Of a DNA stretch of 64,000 nucleotides, positions 17,082 through 25,257 are shown one piece after another; positions within the stretch are counted from its first letter, which is position 1; each line of letters opens with the position of its first letter. The notes beneath the pieces are model-generated. The model was given only the letters and a program-made list of their open reading frames with translations. It was not told the DNA's origin and made no database searches. The translations under genes were made by a program, and so were the position numbers. The stretch covers positions 372,001 through 436,000 of the forward strand of contig NZ_PJIK01000001.1 in assembly GCF_002929275.1 (NCBI RefSeq). The letters run 5' to 3'. Source of the stretch: Arthrobacter sp. ZGTC131 (GTDB lineage Bacteria; Actinomycetota; Actinomycetes; Actinomycetales; Micrococcaceae).

Positions 17082-18074
17082 TCAATTCGGCAACTGCCGT
17101 GCCATCTTGCGGAGTCCGCGTTCCATGCGGTCGACGATCGATTCCGCGCCGGGATTGCCCGCATCCGGACGCGTGGCCGCCACGATTCCGGAGTGCCTCG
17201 CCAGGCCTGCCGCCGCCAGCGCCGCCACTGCGTCGTCGGCAGCGTCGGCCGGCAGGTCGGACATGTAGGTGAATGTGGTCCCGGAAACCTGGTAGATCGC
17301 GCTCCAGGGCGCCGCCGTCTTGATCCAGAGCCGTTCCCGCGCCCCGTCGCCGGCAGCGCCGACGGCGACGAACCCGTCGAGTCTGGCGGGGTGACCCGTC
17401 AGGGGGTTGACCGGTGAGTCCGGCGAGGTCGGAGCGGCTGGCGCTGCAGCCGCGTCGTGGCCTTTACCGGGCGGGGTGGGGGAATGCTGTTCCACGATGG
17501 TCGCCGTGTGCCGGCCGTCGGATAGCCGCAACTCGACGGCGCGATGACCGCCCCGCACGGTGTCGGTTGCGGACACCAGGCGGAAGCCCATGCCCTTGAG
17601 GTCAGGACAGGCCCAGCCGTGCGATCGCAGGCTCGCCAGCCGACTTTCCGCGTCGCCCGCCCCCGACACGTTCCCGGACTCGCCGGAGACGGAAGCTGCG
17701 CTGGCCGCTGCCGCATACAGTGGGGGTTCACCGGCGGACAGGTATGCTCCCGCCGCGACGGCGCCGGCGGCCACCACGGCAACGCCGCCCGCTAGTCCTG
17801 CGAGCCTCAGCGCGCCGATCCGTGGAGCAGCCGCAGCAGGGGCCATGGCGAGCTGGCGTGTCTGCAGGAGCAGCCGCGCCGTCAGTTCGTCGCTGGCCGC
17901 GGGGACGGCGGCCTCGCGGAGCCTTTCAAGGTACTGGCGCTGCCGCCGGAGCGCGGCGGCGCACTCGGTGCACTGGCGGACGTGATCTGGTGTCCCCGGA
18001 TGGCGCATTGCCGCGACGTGCAGAGACGCCGTCTTGTCCTTAAGCCCCCCCAGTAAGCGATGCAAATGACCCAT
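17082..18074 (-). CDS. anti-sigma factor with zinc-binding HxxxCxxC motif (RseA-like)
   Basis: This is a 330-residue membrane protein. The N-terminal zf-HC2 anti-sigma domain has H31, C35 and C38 (HVRQCTEC), and a single membrane helix lies at about 88-112. A large extracytoplasmic domain follows, rich in Ala, Gly and Ser, with a DUF-like beta segment (HRAVELRLSDGRHTATIVEQ). It starts eight bases after the sigE stop, the expected arrangement for an ECF sigma factor and its antagonist. It probably holds SigE at the membrane and releases it on envelope stress. The long periplasmic domain distinguishes it from short soluble mycobacterial RseA. Confidence 0.85.
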   Translation of the reverse strand: MGHLHRLLGGLKDKTASLHVAAMRHPGTPDHVRQCTECAAALRRQRQYLERLREAAVPAASDELTARLLLQTRQLAMAPAAAAPRIGALRLAGLAGGVAVVAAGAVAAGAYLSAGEPPLYAAAASAASVSGESGNVSGAGDAESRLASLRSHGWACPDLKGMGFRLVSATDTVRGGHRAVELRLSDGRHTATIVEQHSPTPPGKGHDAAAAPAAPTSPDSPVNPLTGHPARLDGFVAVGAAGDGARERLWIKTAAPWSAIYQVSGTTFTYMSDLPADAADDAVAALAAAGLARHSGIVAATRPDAGNPGAESIVDRMERGLRKMARQLPN

Positions 18075-18082
18075 GGCGCCGA

Positions 18083-18700
18083 TCAGAGAGCGCCGGCGAT
18101 GCGGGGCAGCTTCAACCGCGGCTTGCGGGACTGCACGGGCCTCGGATCACGGTGGGCGAGTTTCTCCCGCAGCATGGTCCGGCCACGGTGGATGCGGGAC
18201 CTCACCGTACCGAGCTTCACGCCGAGCGCCTCGGCAACCTCGTCGTAGGACAGGCCTTCAAGGTCGCACAGCACCACTGCGGCGCGGAAGTCCGGCGGGA
18301 GTTCCTCAAGGGCGGCCTGCACGTCGAGGTCCAGGTTGTTCAGCTCAAAGCTCTGCTCGGGCCCGGGCTCCCGGCCCGGCAACCGTGATTCGGCGTCCTC
18401 GGCCAGGGCATCGAAGCGGATCCGGCTCTTGCGCCGGGCCTGGTCCAGGAAGAGGTTCGTCGTGATCCTGTGCAGCCAGCCGTCCAGGGTGCCGGGCTTG
18501 AAGTTCGCCAGCGAACGGAAGACCCGGACGAACACTTCCTGCGTGAGGTCTTCGGCGTCGTACTTGTTGCCGGTGAGCCGGTACGCAAGCCTGTAGACCT
18601 TGGCGGAGTGGTTGGTCACCACTTCTTCCCAGGTGGGCATGACCCAGTCGGCTGCGGGCTCTTCAATTGTAGGGACAGGTGCCACAACTGATCCTGACAT
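18083..18700 (-). CDS. sigE: ECF RNA polymerase sigma factor SigE-like
   Basis: This 205-residue sigma factor has region 2 (about 28-95: [24 protein letters not shown], with the DAEDLTQE core) and region 4 (about 125-185: [20 protein letters not shown], helix-turn-helix [20 protein letters not shown]). It directs envelope and oxidative stress transcription in mycobacteria and relatives. The basic C-terminal tail ([14 protein letters not shown]) is typical. The ATG is preceded by GAGGGGAG at six bases. The gene is divergent from the O-methyltransferase and is followed by its presumed anti-sigma factor. Confidence 0.9.
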   Translation of the reverse strand: MSGSVVAPVPTIEEPAADWVMPTWEEVVTNHSAKVYRLAYRLTGNKYDAEDLTQEVFVRVFRSLANFKPGTLDGWLHRITTNLFLDQARRKSRIRFDALAEDAESRLPGREPGPEQSFELNNLDLDVQAALEELPPDFRAAVVLCDLEGLSYDEVAEALGVKLGTVRSRIHRGRTMLREKLAHRDPRPVQSRKPRLKLPRIAGAL

Positions 18701-19019
18701 CGTCCACTCCCCTCGTGGATGTACTAACGCCTGATGTGGTTGACATCATTGGTTCGGCGCCGATCACCACTTGGATGAGCGGATAATCATCATTTCAAAG
18801 ATGGCTGGGAATTTCCTGACTGCGGGTCCCCCTTTAGCCGAAAGCGCAACACCGGACGCGCCAGCGGGGTTCCGGCAACACGCACGAGTGTGCGGACACA
18901 GCCTGGCGCCCGGCAGTATCCGCCATCACAGGCCTGTCCCCCGTCACCTTCCCGCTGCGCACCGCCCGACCCAGTACGCTGTAAGAAACATGCCCCTGCC
19001 GCCCAGAAAGCGAATACCC
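18701..19019. other. 319-bp divergent intergenic region, sigE / O-methyltransferase
   Basis: No gene is supported here. An inverted repeat TGATGT-GGTTG-ACATCA lies at 18732-18748, upstream of sigE. I looked for an ECF-type GGAAC/CGTT promoter of sigE: CGAACC and GCGTTAG occur, but 21 bases apart, which is too far. TACGCT at 18975-18980 precedes an alternative methyltransferase ATG at 18990 by nine bases and may be its -10. Confidence 0.5.
18732..18748. repeat. inverted repeat upstream of sigE
   Basis: TGATGT and ACATCA are perfect complements separated by GGTTG, about 32-48 bp upstream of the sigE start. It is a possible operator for a dimeric regulator, seen by pattern only. Confidence 0.35.
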
Positions 19020-19652
19020 ATGAGCGCCGATAAGTCCACGAGCTGGTCCTATGCAGAAGATCTGCCTGCCGAGGATGAGGTCCTGCTGCGCGCCCGGGAA
19101 CGTTCATTTGAGCTGGGCGTGACCCCCATCGGCCGCGGCGTCGGGGCCGTGCTGACCGTGCTGGCGGCCGCATCCAAGGCGCAGACCGCCGTCGAGATCG
19201 GCACGGGAGCCGGAGTGTCCGGCGTGTGCATCCTCCGCGGGCTCGGCCCGCAGGCCGTACTGACCACCATCGATGTGGACGTCGAACACCTCAAGGCCGC
19301 GCGCGAGGCGTTCCATGAGGCCGGCAGCCCTGCCAACCGGACGCGCACCATTTCGGGCCGCGCAGGCGATGTCCTGCCGAGGCTGACCGATGCCGCCTAC
19401 GACCTCGTCTTCATCGACGGCGACAAGCCCAATTTCCCCCGGTACGTGGAGCAGGCCGTCCGCCTGCTCAAATCCGGCGGCCTCCTGATCGTCAACGACG
19501 CCCTGGACAAGGACCGCGTGTCCAACCCGGCGGCGCGCGACGCCACCACCGTTGTGCTGCGCCAGGTCGGCAGGTCAGTGCGCGACGACGACCGGCTGTC
19601 CTCCGCGATGCTGCCCACCGGTGACGGGCTGCTGGTAGCGGTAAAGAAGTAA
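19020..19652 (+). CDS. SAM-dependent O-methyltransferase (Rv1220c-type)
   Basis: This 210-residue class I methyltransferase is of the catechol O-methyltransferase-like family. The SAM-binding motif I is AVEIGTGAGVSGVCIL (about 57-72) followed by the acidic residue in TTIDVDVEHL. Metal/substrate motifs FIDGDKPNFPRYV and LLIVNDALDKDRV follow. The substrate is unknown. The adjacent orthologue in mycobacteria also faces sigE. I chose the ATG at 19020 (MSADKST) because homologues as I recall begin there; an in-frame ATG at 18990 is possible. Confidence 0.85.
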   Translation: MSADKSTSWSYAEDLPAEDEVLLRARERSFELGVTPIGRGVGAVLTVLAAASKAQTAVEIGTGAGVSGVCILRGLGPQAVLTTIDVDVEHLKAAREAFHEAGSPANRTRTISGRAGDVLPRLTDAAYDLVFIDGDKPNFPRYVEQAVRLLKSGGLLIVNDALDKDRVSNPAARDATTVVLRQVGRSVRDDDRLSSAMLPTGDGLLVAVKK

Positions 19653-19663
19653 AACTAAGAAGC

Positions 19664-19705
19664 AAAGGCAGGGCCCGCAGCCTCCTGGCTGCGGGCCCTG
19701 CCTTT
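19664..19705. terminator. strong bidirectional stem-loop terminator
   Basis: A perfect 19-bp inverted repeat (arms 19664-19682 and 19687-19705) has the four-base loop TCCT, bounded by AAA and TTT. It lies between the convergent O-methyltransferase and DUF3117 genes and would stop transcription from both sides. Confidence 0.9.
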
Positions 19706-19709
19706 CACG

Positions 19710-19877
19710 TTATTCGGTAGCCCCGACGAGGCAGTCCTTGAGGTTGGCCGCCTCGGCGGCATTGAGTTCAACCACGAGCCGCCCTCCGCCTTCGAGCGGC
19801 ACACGCATGATGAGGCTGCGGCCCTCCTTGGTTACTTCCATAGGGCCGTCGCCGGTGCGTGGTTTCATAGCCGCCAT
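19710..19877 (-). CDS. DUF3117 small protein
   Basis: This is a 55-residue protein (MAAMKPRTGDGPMEVTKEGR at its start) ending NLKDCLVGATE. It matches DUF3117, a short actinobacterial family (M. tuberculosis Rv1211 type) of unknown function, in both length and the near-invariant PRTGDGPMEVTKEGR core. The ATG at 19877 is preceded by GGAGGGG with nine-base spacing. The leader upstream (to about 20030) can form two hairpins and may regulate expression. Confidence 0.88.
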   Translation of the reverse strand: MAAMKPRTGDGPMEVTKEGRSLIMRVPLEGGGRLVVELNAAEAANLKDCLVGATE

Positions 19878-20040
19878 GAGGAATATCCCCTCCAGTAGTC
19901 CCAGGACTGAGCAGCCCGGCCGGGCTGAGTCCGCATGGTCAAACAAGCCGCTATGGCGGCCGGTTCGGCAGCCGCCATGGCTGAACACTTCGTATGCTTC
20001 TTGTCCTTGCTTATCCTCTATTATCCTGTAATTACCCGTC
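19878..20040 (-). promoter_or_regulatory. structured leader and promoter region of DUF3117 gene
   Basis: On the minus strand, GATAAT near 20020 is the best -10 candidate, giving a leader of about 140 nucleotides for a 55-codon gene. It holds a hairpin with 8-bp arms ATGGCGGC/GCCGCCAT (19953-19960 and 19971-19978) and the perfect palindrome CAGCCCGGCCGGGCTG (19912-19927), just before the GGAGGGG ribosome-binding site. No known riboswitch motif was recognised. Confidence 0.35.
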
Positions 20041-20112
20041 TGTAGCTAATCGATGGACATTCCGTGCGGCTGCCGATTTCACGGGTCGCCATACAGCGTG
20101 TCCCCGCAGTGA

Positions 20113-21489
20113 TCAGGGCGGATAGTCCCCGCCGCCGGGGAGTTGGGCCCAGGCCCAGAGCCAGACCACCCACACGATCTGCAGCAGGACAAACATGGTG
20201 ACCACCGCGCCCCGGTAGGCCCGGGACTTCGACACCAGCGCGGCGGCCAAAGCCAGCGGAAACAGCGGAAGCAGCATGCGGAACGTGCTGGTCTGCGGAT
20301 GCAGGAAAACCACGAGATACCCCATGTAGCACACGCACCAGAGCCTGAGCTCCGCTCCCAGCCGCAGCACGGGACGGGACATCATGAGCAGCGCGAACAG
20401 GGCCACGAAGACAAAGGGCGCCACAATGCCCAGGACGGGGCCGAACAGCAGTACGCCGGTGTCGAACCAGGGCTTGAACGGTACCAGATCGTGCCCGCGC
20501 CAGACCGTTTCGGTCTTGGTGTAGGCCTCGATGTCCCCCGTTGTTGCCCAAGCGATGGCGGGCCACAGGAGTGCCGCGGCTCCGCTTGCGGCGGTCAGCG
20601 CCGCCAGCGACCACAGCTCCGCACGGCTGTGGATCCCCTGCGGCTTGTCCGGCACCGCAGCAGCCTGGGTCGGTTCGGCGCCCTTCATCCGGCCGTGCCG
20701 CCACGCCTCCGCAGCGCGGAAAAGGAACAGTATCCCGGCCATCGCGGCGAACGGTACACCCGTGGGCCGGGAAAGGCACATCGCCACCACCACTGGAACG
20801 GCCCAGAGATAGTGCCGCCGCACCACCAGCAGCAGGGCAGAGGCAAGCAGCAGGATGTTCAGGGACTCGGCATAGGGGACCTGAAGCACCGGGGAGACGG
20901 GGAACGTGGCAAAAAACGCCACCCCCCAGAGGGCCGTCCCGTGTGCGGCCCTGTGGCGGAACAGCGCGTAGATCACCAGCGATGCGGCCAGGCCTGCGAG
21001 CATCGCGATGAGCGTCAGGGCGGCCGCCGGGCTCATGCCCGAGACGCCGGAGAGCATCCGTCCCAGTGCCGGGAACAGCGGGTAGAAGGCCCAGGTGTTT
21101 TCCTGGATGTTCCCGGCCTCATCCGCCGGCAACTCGGACGGGTAGCCGCCGGCAATAACTTCGCCGTACCAGCGGGCGTCCCAGATGTTGATGAAGTTCC
21201 AGTAATCGGGCTTGGCCGGGAACCAAGGGTTCACGCCTTGGTGTATCGCCGCGGACATGAAGATGCAGGCGCTGAGCAACCGTGCCCCGGCATAGAGCGC
21301 TGCCACCTGGACCCACCAGGGCCAGCGGGCAGCCCGCGCGGCAAGCGGTGCCGAAATCGCACGCACCGCGCCGGTTACCGCGCCGGCCGGAGCCGGCTGA
21401 TCGGCCCGGGACGGTGCCTCGGGCCTGCGGGAAGCCGGTCCGGAAGCGGAGCCGGGGCCGGAGCCGGGTCCGGGCGCGTGACCGTTCAA
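20113..21489 (-). CDS. PIG-V-like polytopic mannosyltransferase
   Basis: This is a 458-residue integral membrane protein with about nine hydrophobic segments after a Gly/Pro/Ser-rich cytoplasmic N-terminus (1-50). The first extracytoplasmic loop carries WDARWYGEVIAGGYP, the acidic catalytic-loop signature of GT-C enzymes related to the mannosyltransferase PIG-V, followed by FYPLFPALGRM. In actinobacteria such proteins use polyprenyl-phosphate-mannose as donor for glycolipids or cell-wall glycans; acceptor unknown. It overlaps the upstream DivIVA-domain gene by four bases, so the two are probably translationally coupled. Confidence 0.8.
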   Translation of the reverse strand: MNGHAPGPGSGPGSASGPASRRPEAPSRADQPAPAGAVTGAVRAISAPLAARAARWPWWVQVAALYAGARLLSACIFMSAAIHQGVNPWFPAKPDYWNFINIWDARWYGEVIAGGYPSELPADEAGNIQENTWAFYPLFPALGRMLSGVSGMSPAAALTLIAMLAGLAASLVIYALFRHRAAHGTALWGVAFFATFPVSPVLQVPYAESLNILLLASALLLVVRRHYLWAVPVVVAMCLSRPTGVPFAAMAGILFLFRAAEAWRHGRMKGAEPTQAAAVPDKPQGIHSRAELWSLAALTAASGAAALLWPAIAWATTGDIEAYTKTETVWRGHDLVPFKPWFDTGVLLFGPVLGIVAPFVFVALFALLMMSRPVLRLGAELRLWCVCYMGYLVVFLHPQTSTFRMLLPLFPLALAAALVSKSRAYRGAVVTMFVLLQIVWVVWLWAWAQLPGGGDYPP

Positions 21490-21893
21490 GGCCGGTCCTC
21501 GGCCGAAGTACTCAGGACGTTGGTACGGAGCTGCTCCCGGAGCCGCTCGATCTCGGCGTCCTTGGACGCGAGCTGGGCCTCCTTGGCCGCAAGCGCTGCG
21601 TCCTTGGACGCGAGCTGGTCGCGGAGGTCATCGAGCACCTCGTCCACCTGGTCCATCCGGTAGCCGCGAAGTCCCAGCGAAAACCGGACGTGGTCGACGT
21701 CGGCGGCCTTGGCATCCGCGGGCAGCAGGACCGGGGGCAGCGACGCCACCGGCTCGTCGAAGCCGTCGTCGATCAGCTCGTTCCGGGCGCGCCTTTTCCG
21801 CATGAGGCCCGCCCCGATGTCGGTGCCGATCAGGGCGGTTGCGCCAATCAGGACGATGGCGAGGAAGACGAGGAAGAAACTCACATCACCCAT
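21486..21893 (-). CDS. membrane-anchored DivIVA-domain protein
   Basis: This 135-residue protein has an N-terminal membrane helix (about 4-26), a short linker, and a DivIVA-like segment (DHVRFSLGLRGYRMDQVDEV, about 67-86). An ideal heptad-repeat coiled coil follows (LASKDAALAAKEAQLASKDAEI). DivIVA proteins recognise curved membrane and recruit cell-wall growth or division factors at poles and septa. Here the soluble membrane-binding N-terminus is replaced by a real membrane helix. Coupled to the downstream mannosyltransferase (four-base overlap), hinting at a shared envelope role. Confidence 0.8.
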   Translation of the reverse strand: MGDVSFFLVFLAIVLIGATALIGTDIGAGLMRKRRARNELIDDGFDEPVASLPPVLLPADAKAADVDHVRFSLGLRGYRMDQVDEVLDDLRDQLASKDAALAAKEAQLASKDAEIERLREQLRTNVLSTSAEDRP

Positions 21894-21916
21894 CGTGCCA
21901 GACGCCGGTGCCGCTG

Positions 21917-22702
21917 CTATTCAGGCCGCTGGTTCCCGTTTGTGGACGGCGGCCGGACGTGGCCGTGCAGGACGAGGTTCACGGCCTCTTCCGGATCATC
22001 CACCACCTGGACCAGGTCCATGTCCTTCTCGGACACCATGCCCTCGGCCACCAGTGTTCCCTTGATCCACTCCATCATCGGACCCCAGAAGTCCTTGCCC
22101 AGGAGGACGATGGGGAATGAGGTCACCTTCTGGGTCTGGACCAGGACCATGGCCTCGAAGAGCTCGTCGAGGGTGCCAAGCCCTCCGGGCAGGACGATGA
22201 AGCCCTGCGCATACTTCACGAACATGGTCTTCCGTGCGAAGAAGTACCGGAAGTTGATCCCCAGGTCCACCCACTGGTTCAGCCCCTGCTCGAACGGCAG
22301 CTCTATGCCGAGGCCGACTGACACGCCGTTGCCTTCCACGGCTCCGCGGTTGGCCGCCTCCATCGATCCCGGGCCGCCTCCGGTGATGACCGCCACGCCG
22401 GCTTCCGCCAGTTTGCGGCCCACCTCAACACCCATCTCGTAGAACACACTGCCCGGCTTGGTGCGCGCCGAACCGAACACGCTGACGGCCTGGCCCAGGT
22501 CCGACAGCGCCCCGAAGCCTTCCACGAACTCGCTCTGGATCCGCATCACCCTCCATGGGTCCGTGTGGATGAAATGCCCAGGGCCTTTGGTGTCGAGCAG
22601 CCGCTGGTCCGACATCTCAACCGCAGCCTGCTTGCGGCGGAGCTCGAGGGGACCTTTGCGGCGGGGCTGAACGGATTTTGACGGATCTGCGTTGATGCTC
22701 AT
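21917..22702 (-). CDS. LOG family protein (TIGR00730, cytokinin riboside-5'-monophosphate phosphoribohydrolase-like)
   Basis: This 261-residue Rossmann-like protein has the two LOG signatures: GGGPGSMEAANRGA and LPGGLGTLDELFEAM. LOG enzymes cleave N6-modified AMP to base and ribose 5-phosphate; in M. tuberculosis the homologue Rv1205 makes cytokinins. The Arg/Lys-rich N-terminus (about 8-30) is longer than in plant LOGs. The ATG at 22702 is preferred over GTG 22705, because TAGCCT ends six bases before the ATG, in a leaderless arrangement. Confidence 0.88.
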   Translation of the reverse strand: MSINADPSKSVQPRRKGPLELRRKQAAVEMSDQRLLDTKGPGHFIHTDPWRVMRIQSEFVEGFGALSDLGQAVSVFGSARTKPGSVFYEMGVEVGRKLAEAGVAVITGGGPGSMEAANRGAVEGNGVSVGLGIELPFEQGLNQWVDLGINFRYFFARKTMFVKYAQGFIVLPGGLGTLDELFEAMVLVQTQKVTSFPIVLLGKDFWGPMMEWIKGTLVAEGMVSEKDMDLVQVVDDPEEAVNLVLHGHVRPPSTNGNQRPE

Positions 22703-22708
22703 CACCTA

Positions 22709-22714
22709 AGGCTA
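22709..22714 (-). promoter_or_regulatory. -10 element of leaderless LOG gene promoter
   Basis: Minus-strand TAGCCT is followed by six bases and the ATG at 22702. Confidence 0.5.
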
Positions 22715-22763
22715 ACCTGCTGACCTGCAGGTATCTCTTGAATTACGATCCGCAGGAAGTTGG

Positions 22764-22779
22764 AGTGATTGCGGTCATA
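22764..22779. promoter_or_regulatory. weak CRP/GlxR-like site upstream of gluA
   Basis: AGTGA-TTGCGG-TCATA resembles the TGTGA-N6-TCACA consensus (seven of ten arm positions). It is centred about 37 bp before the predicted gluA transcription start. The gluABCD operon of Corynebacterium is, as I recall, a GlxR target; here the match is weak. Confidence 0.25.
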
Positions 22780-22795
22780 CATGACAAATGTTCGC

Positions 22796-22801
22796 TAGAT
22801 T
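22796..22801 (+). promoter_or_regulatory. -10 element of leaderless gluA promoter
   Basis: TAGATT ends seven bases before the ATG at 22809, with no Shine-Dalgarno sequence. This decides the gluA start against the upstream in-frame ATG at 22788. Confidence 0.55.
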
Positions 22802-22808
22802 CGTAGTC

Positions 22809-23564
<756 letters not shown>

Positions 23565-23586
23565 CGACTCCCTGGTTCGCACCCCA

Positions 23587-23603
23587 GGCCGTCTAAGACG
23601 GCC
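23587..23603. repeat. palindrome between gluA and gluB
   Basis: GGCCGTCT-A-AGACGGCC is a perfect 8-bp inverted repeat with a single central base. It could be an mRNA hairpin near the gluB ribosome-binding site or an operator. Confidence 0.45.
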
Positions 23604-23622
23604 GCCCAATGAAAGGAATGTC

Positions 23623-24507
23623 ATGAAGGCATTTTTGACCCGAAGGAAATCCCTTCTGGTAGCAGCATCCGCAGCCCTTGCCCTGACACTGAGCGCTTGC
23701 GGCGGCGGCACCGGCACCGGCACCAGCCCCTCCCCCGTTGAAAAGCCGAGCTTCGCCGCTGGTTCAACCATGGAAAAGCTCACTTCCGCCGGCAAGGTGA
23801 CCATCGGCACCAAGTTTGACCAGCCCCTGTTCGGCCAGAAGGGCCTGGACGGCAAGCCGGTGGGCTTTGACGTGGAAATCGGGAAGCTGATCGCAGCCAA
23901 GCTGGGAATCGCCGCTGACAAGATCGAATGGGTTGAAACCGTCTCCGCCAACCGCGAGCAGTTCATCAAGCAGGGCAAGGTGGACCTGATCGTCGCCACC
24001 TACACGATCAACGACAAGCGCAAGACCGAAGTCGACTTTGCCGGGCCGTACTACGAGGCAGGCCAGGCGCTTATGGTGAACAAGGACAACACGACCATCA
24101 CCAAGCCCGAGGACGTCAAGGGCAAGAACGTCTGCTCGGTGACCGGGTCCACCCCCGCCGGCACCATCGTGGAGAAGTACGGCGCAACCCTGGTTCCGGC
24201 AACTACGTACTCGGCCTGCCTTGAGCCGCTGCGCAACAAGCAGGTCGAGGCCATCACCACCGACAACGTGATCCTGGCCGGCTTCGTCAACAAGGAACCG
24301 GACGCCTTCAAGCTGGCCTCCGATGAGACGTTCACGAAGGAGCCCTACGGCATCGGCCTGAAGAAGGACGACACCGAATTCCGCAACTGGATCAACGACC
24401 AGCTGGAAGGCTTCGGCAAGGACGGCTCCTACAAGAAGGCCTGGGAAGCCACGGCCGGCGCTGTCATCAAGACGGCACCGGAGCTTCCCGCGATCGACCG
24501 CTACTAA
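23623..24507 (+). CDS. gluB: glutamate-binding lipoprotein GluB
   Basis: This 294-residue family 3 solute-binding protein is exported as a lipoprotein: basic start, hydrophobic stretch and lipobox LSAC with Cys at about residue 26, then a Gly/Thr/Ser linker. The binding fold shows VTIGTKFDQPLFG, GFDVEIGKLIAAKLG, VDLIVATYTINDKR and a CSVTGSTPAGTI loop, as in GluB of Corynebacterium and Rv0411c. It captures glutamate (possibly aspartate) at the outer face. AAAGGAA precedes the ATG. A 10-bp stem-loop follows the gene. Confidence 0.9.
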   Translation: MKAFLTRRKSLLVAASAALALTLSACGGGTGTGTSPSPVEKPSFAAGSTMEKLTSAGKVTIGTKFDQPLFGQKGLDGKPVGFDVEIGKLIAAKLGIAADKIEWVETVSANREQFIKQGKVDLIVATYTINDKRKTEVDFAGPYYEAGQALMVNKDNTTITKPEDVKGKNVCSVTGSTPAGTIVEKYGATLVPATTYSACLEPLRNKQVEAITTDNVILAGFVNKEPDAFKLASDETFTKEPYGIGLKKDDTEFRNWINDQLEGFGKDGSYKKAWEATAGAVIKTAPELPAIDRY

Positions 24508-24516
24508 AACCGGGGT

Positions 24517-24560
24517 GGCGGTTACCTGCGGCTGTGCAGTCCACGGCCCCGGTAACCGCC
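24517..24560 (+). repeat. intercistronic stem-loop after gluB
   Basis: GGCGGTTACC (24517-24526) and GGTAACCGCC (24551-24560) form a perfect 10-bp stem with a 24-base loop and no U-run. It could protect the gluAB mRNA or attenuate gluCD, giving more binding protein than permease. Confidence 0.6.
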
Positions 24561-24606
24561 GCTTCCGTTTTCCGCTCATTCCCCACGAACGCAGCTGAAG
24601 GACCCT

Positions 24607-25257
24607 ATGGACGTCATCATTGAAAGCCTCCCGCAATACTGGGACGGCTTTCTCAGAACCCTGTTCCTGGCCGTCGTGTCCGGCATCATCGCCCTTATAG
24701 TGGGCACGCTCCTCGCCGCCGCCCGGGTTTCACCCGTAGCAGCCCTCCGCGGATTCAGCATGGCGTACGTGGAAGTGGTGCGTAACACCCCGCTGACCAT
24801 CGCGTTCTTTTTCGCCGCTGTTGTCCTGCCCCGGCTGGGAGTGACCTTCCAGCAGTTCGAAATTGCAGCCATCATCGCTTTGAGCGCCTACACCTCGGCG
24901 TTCATCGCTGAAGCAGTTCGCTCGGGCGTCAACAGCGTCCCCTTGGGCCAGGCCGAGGCCGCGCGCAGCATCGGCATGACGTTCGGCCAGGTGCTGTCCC
25001 TGATCATCTTGCCGCAGGCCCTGCGCACGGTGGTTCCGCCGTTGATCAACATCCTGATCGCCCTTGTGAAGAACTCCTCCGTGGCCGGCGCCTTCTTCGT
25101 CCTGGAGCTGTTCGGCTATGGAAAACAGCTGGCTAACGACCACGGTGACGCCGTCATGTGGGTTCTCGTGGGCGTGGCATTCTTCTATCTCCTGATCACC
25201 GTGCCGCTGGGCTACGTCGCTCACCAGGTCGAACGAAAGGTGGCGATCGCCCGATGA
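24607..25257 (+). CDS. gluC: glutamate ABC transporter permease GluC
   Basis: This 216-residue permease of the HisMQ family has about five membrane helices and the cytoplasmic EAA loop EAARSIGMTFGQVLSLIILPQALR, which contacts the ATPase. AYVEVVRNTPLTI is the family signature at the second helix. Its stop overlaps the gluD start (ATGA at 25254-25257). Confidence 0.92.
   Translation: MDVIIESLPQYWDGFLRTLFLAVVSGIIALIVGTLLAAARVSPVAALRGFSMAYVEVVRNTPLTIAFFFAAVVLPRLGVTFQQFEIAAIIALSAYTSAFIAEAVRSGVNSVPLGQAEAARSIGMTFGQVLSLIILPQALRTVVPPLINILIALVKNSSVAGAFFVLELFGYGKQLANDHGDAVMWVLVGVAFFYLLITVPLGYVAHQVERKVAIAR

Noticed and set aside
18701-18780. SigE-dependent autoregulatory promoter for sigE
   Set aside because: The GAACC and CGTT elements on the minus strand are 21 bases apart rather than about 16.
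18771-19019. 83-codon N-terminal extension of the O-methyltransferase
   Set aside because: The extension is Pro/His-rich without similarity to the family, and crosses the sigE divergent control region.
20143-21663. Long plus-strand reading frame of 506 codons opposite the mannosyltransferase and DivIVA genes
   Set aside because: The protein is low-complexity, full of Gln, Arg and His, with no domain. It is the mirror of a well-supported membrane-protein gene in GC-rich DNA.
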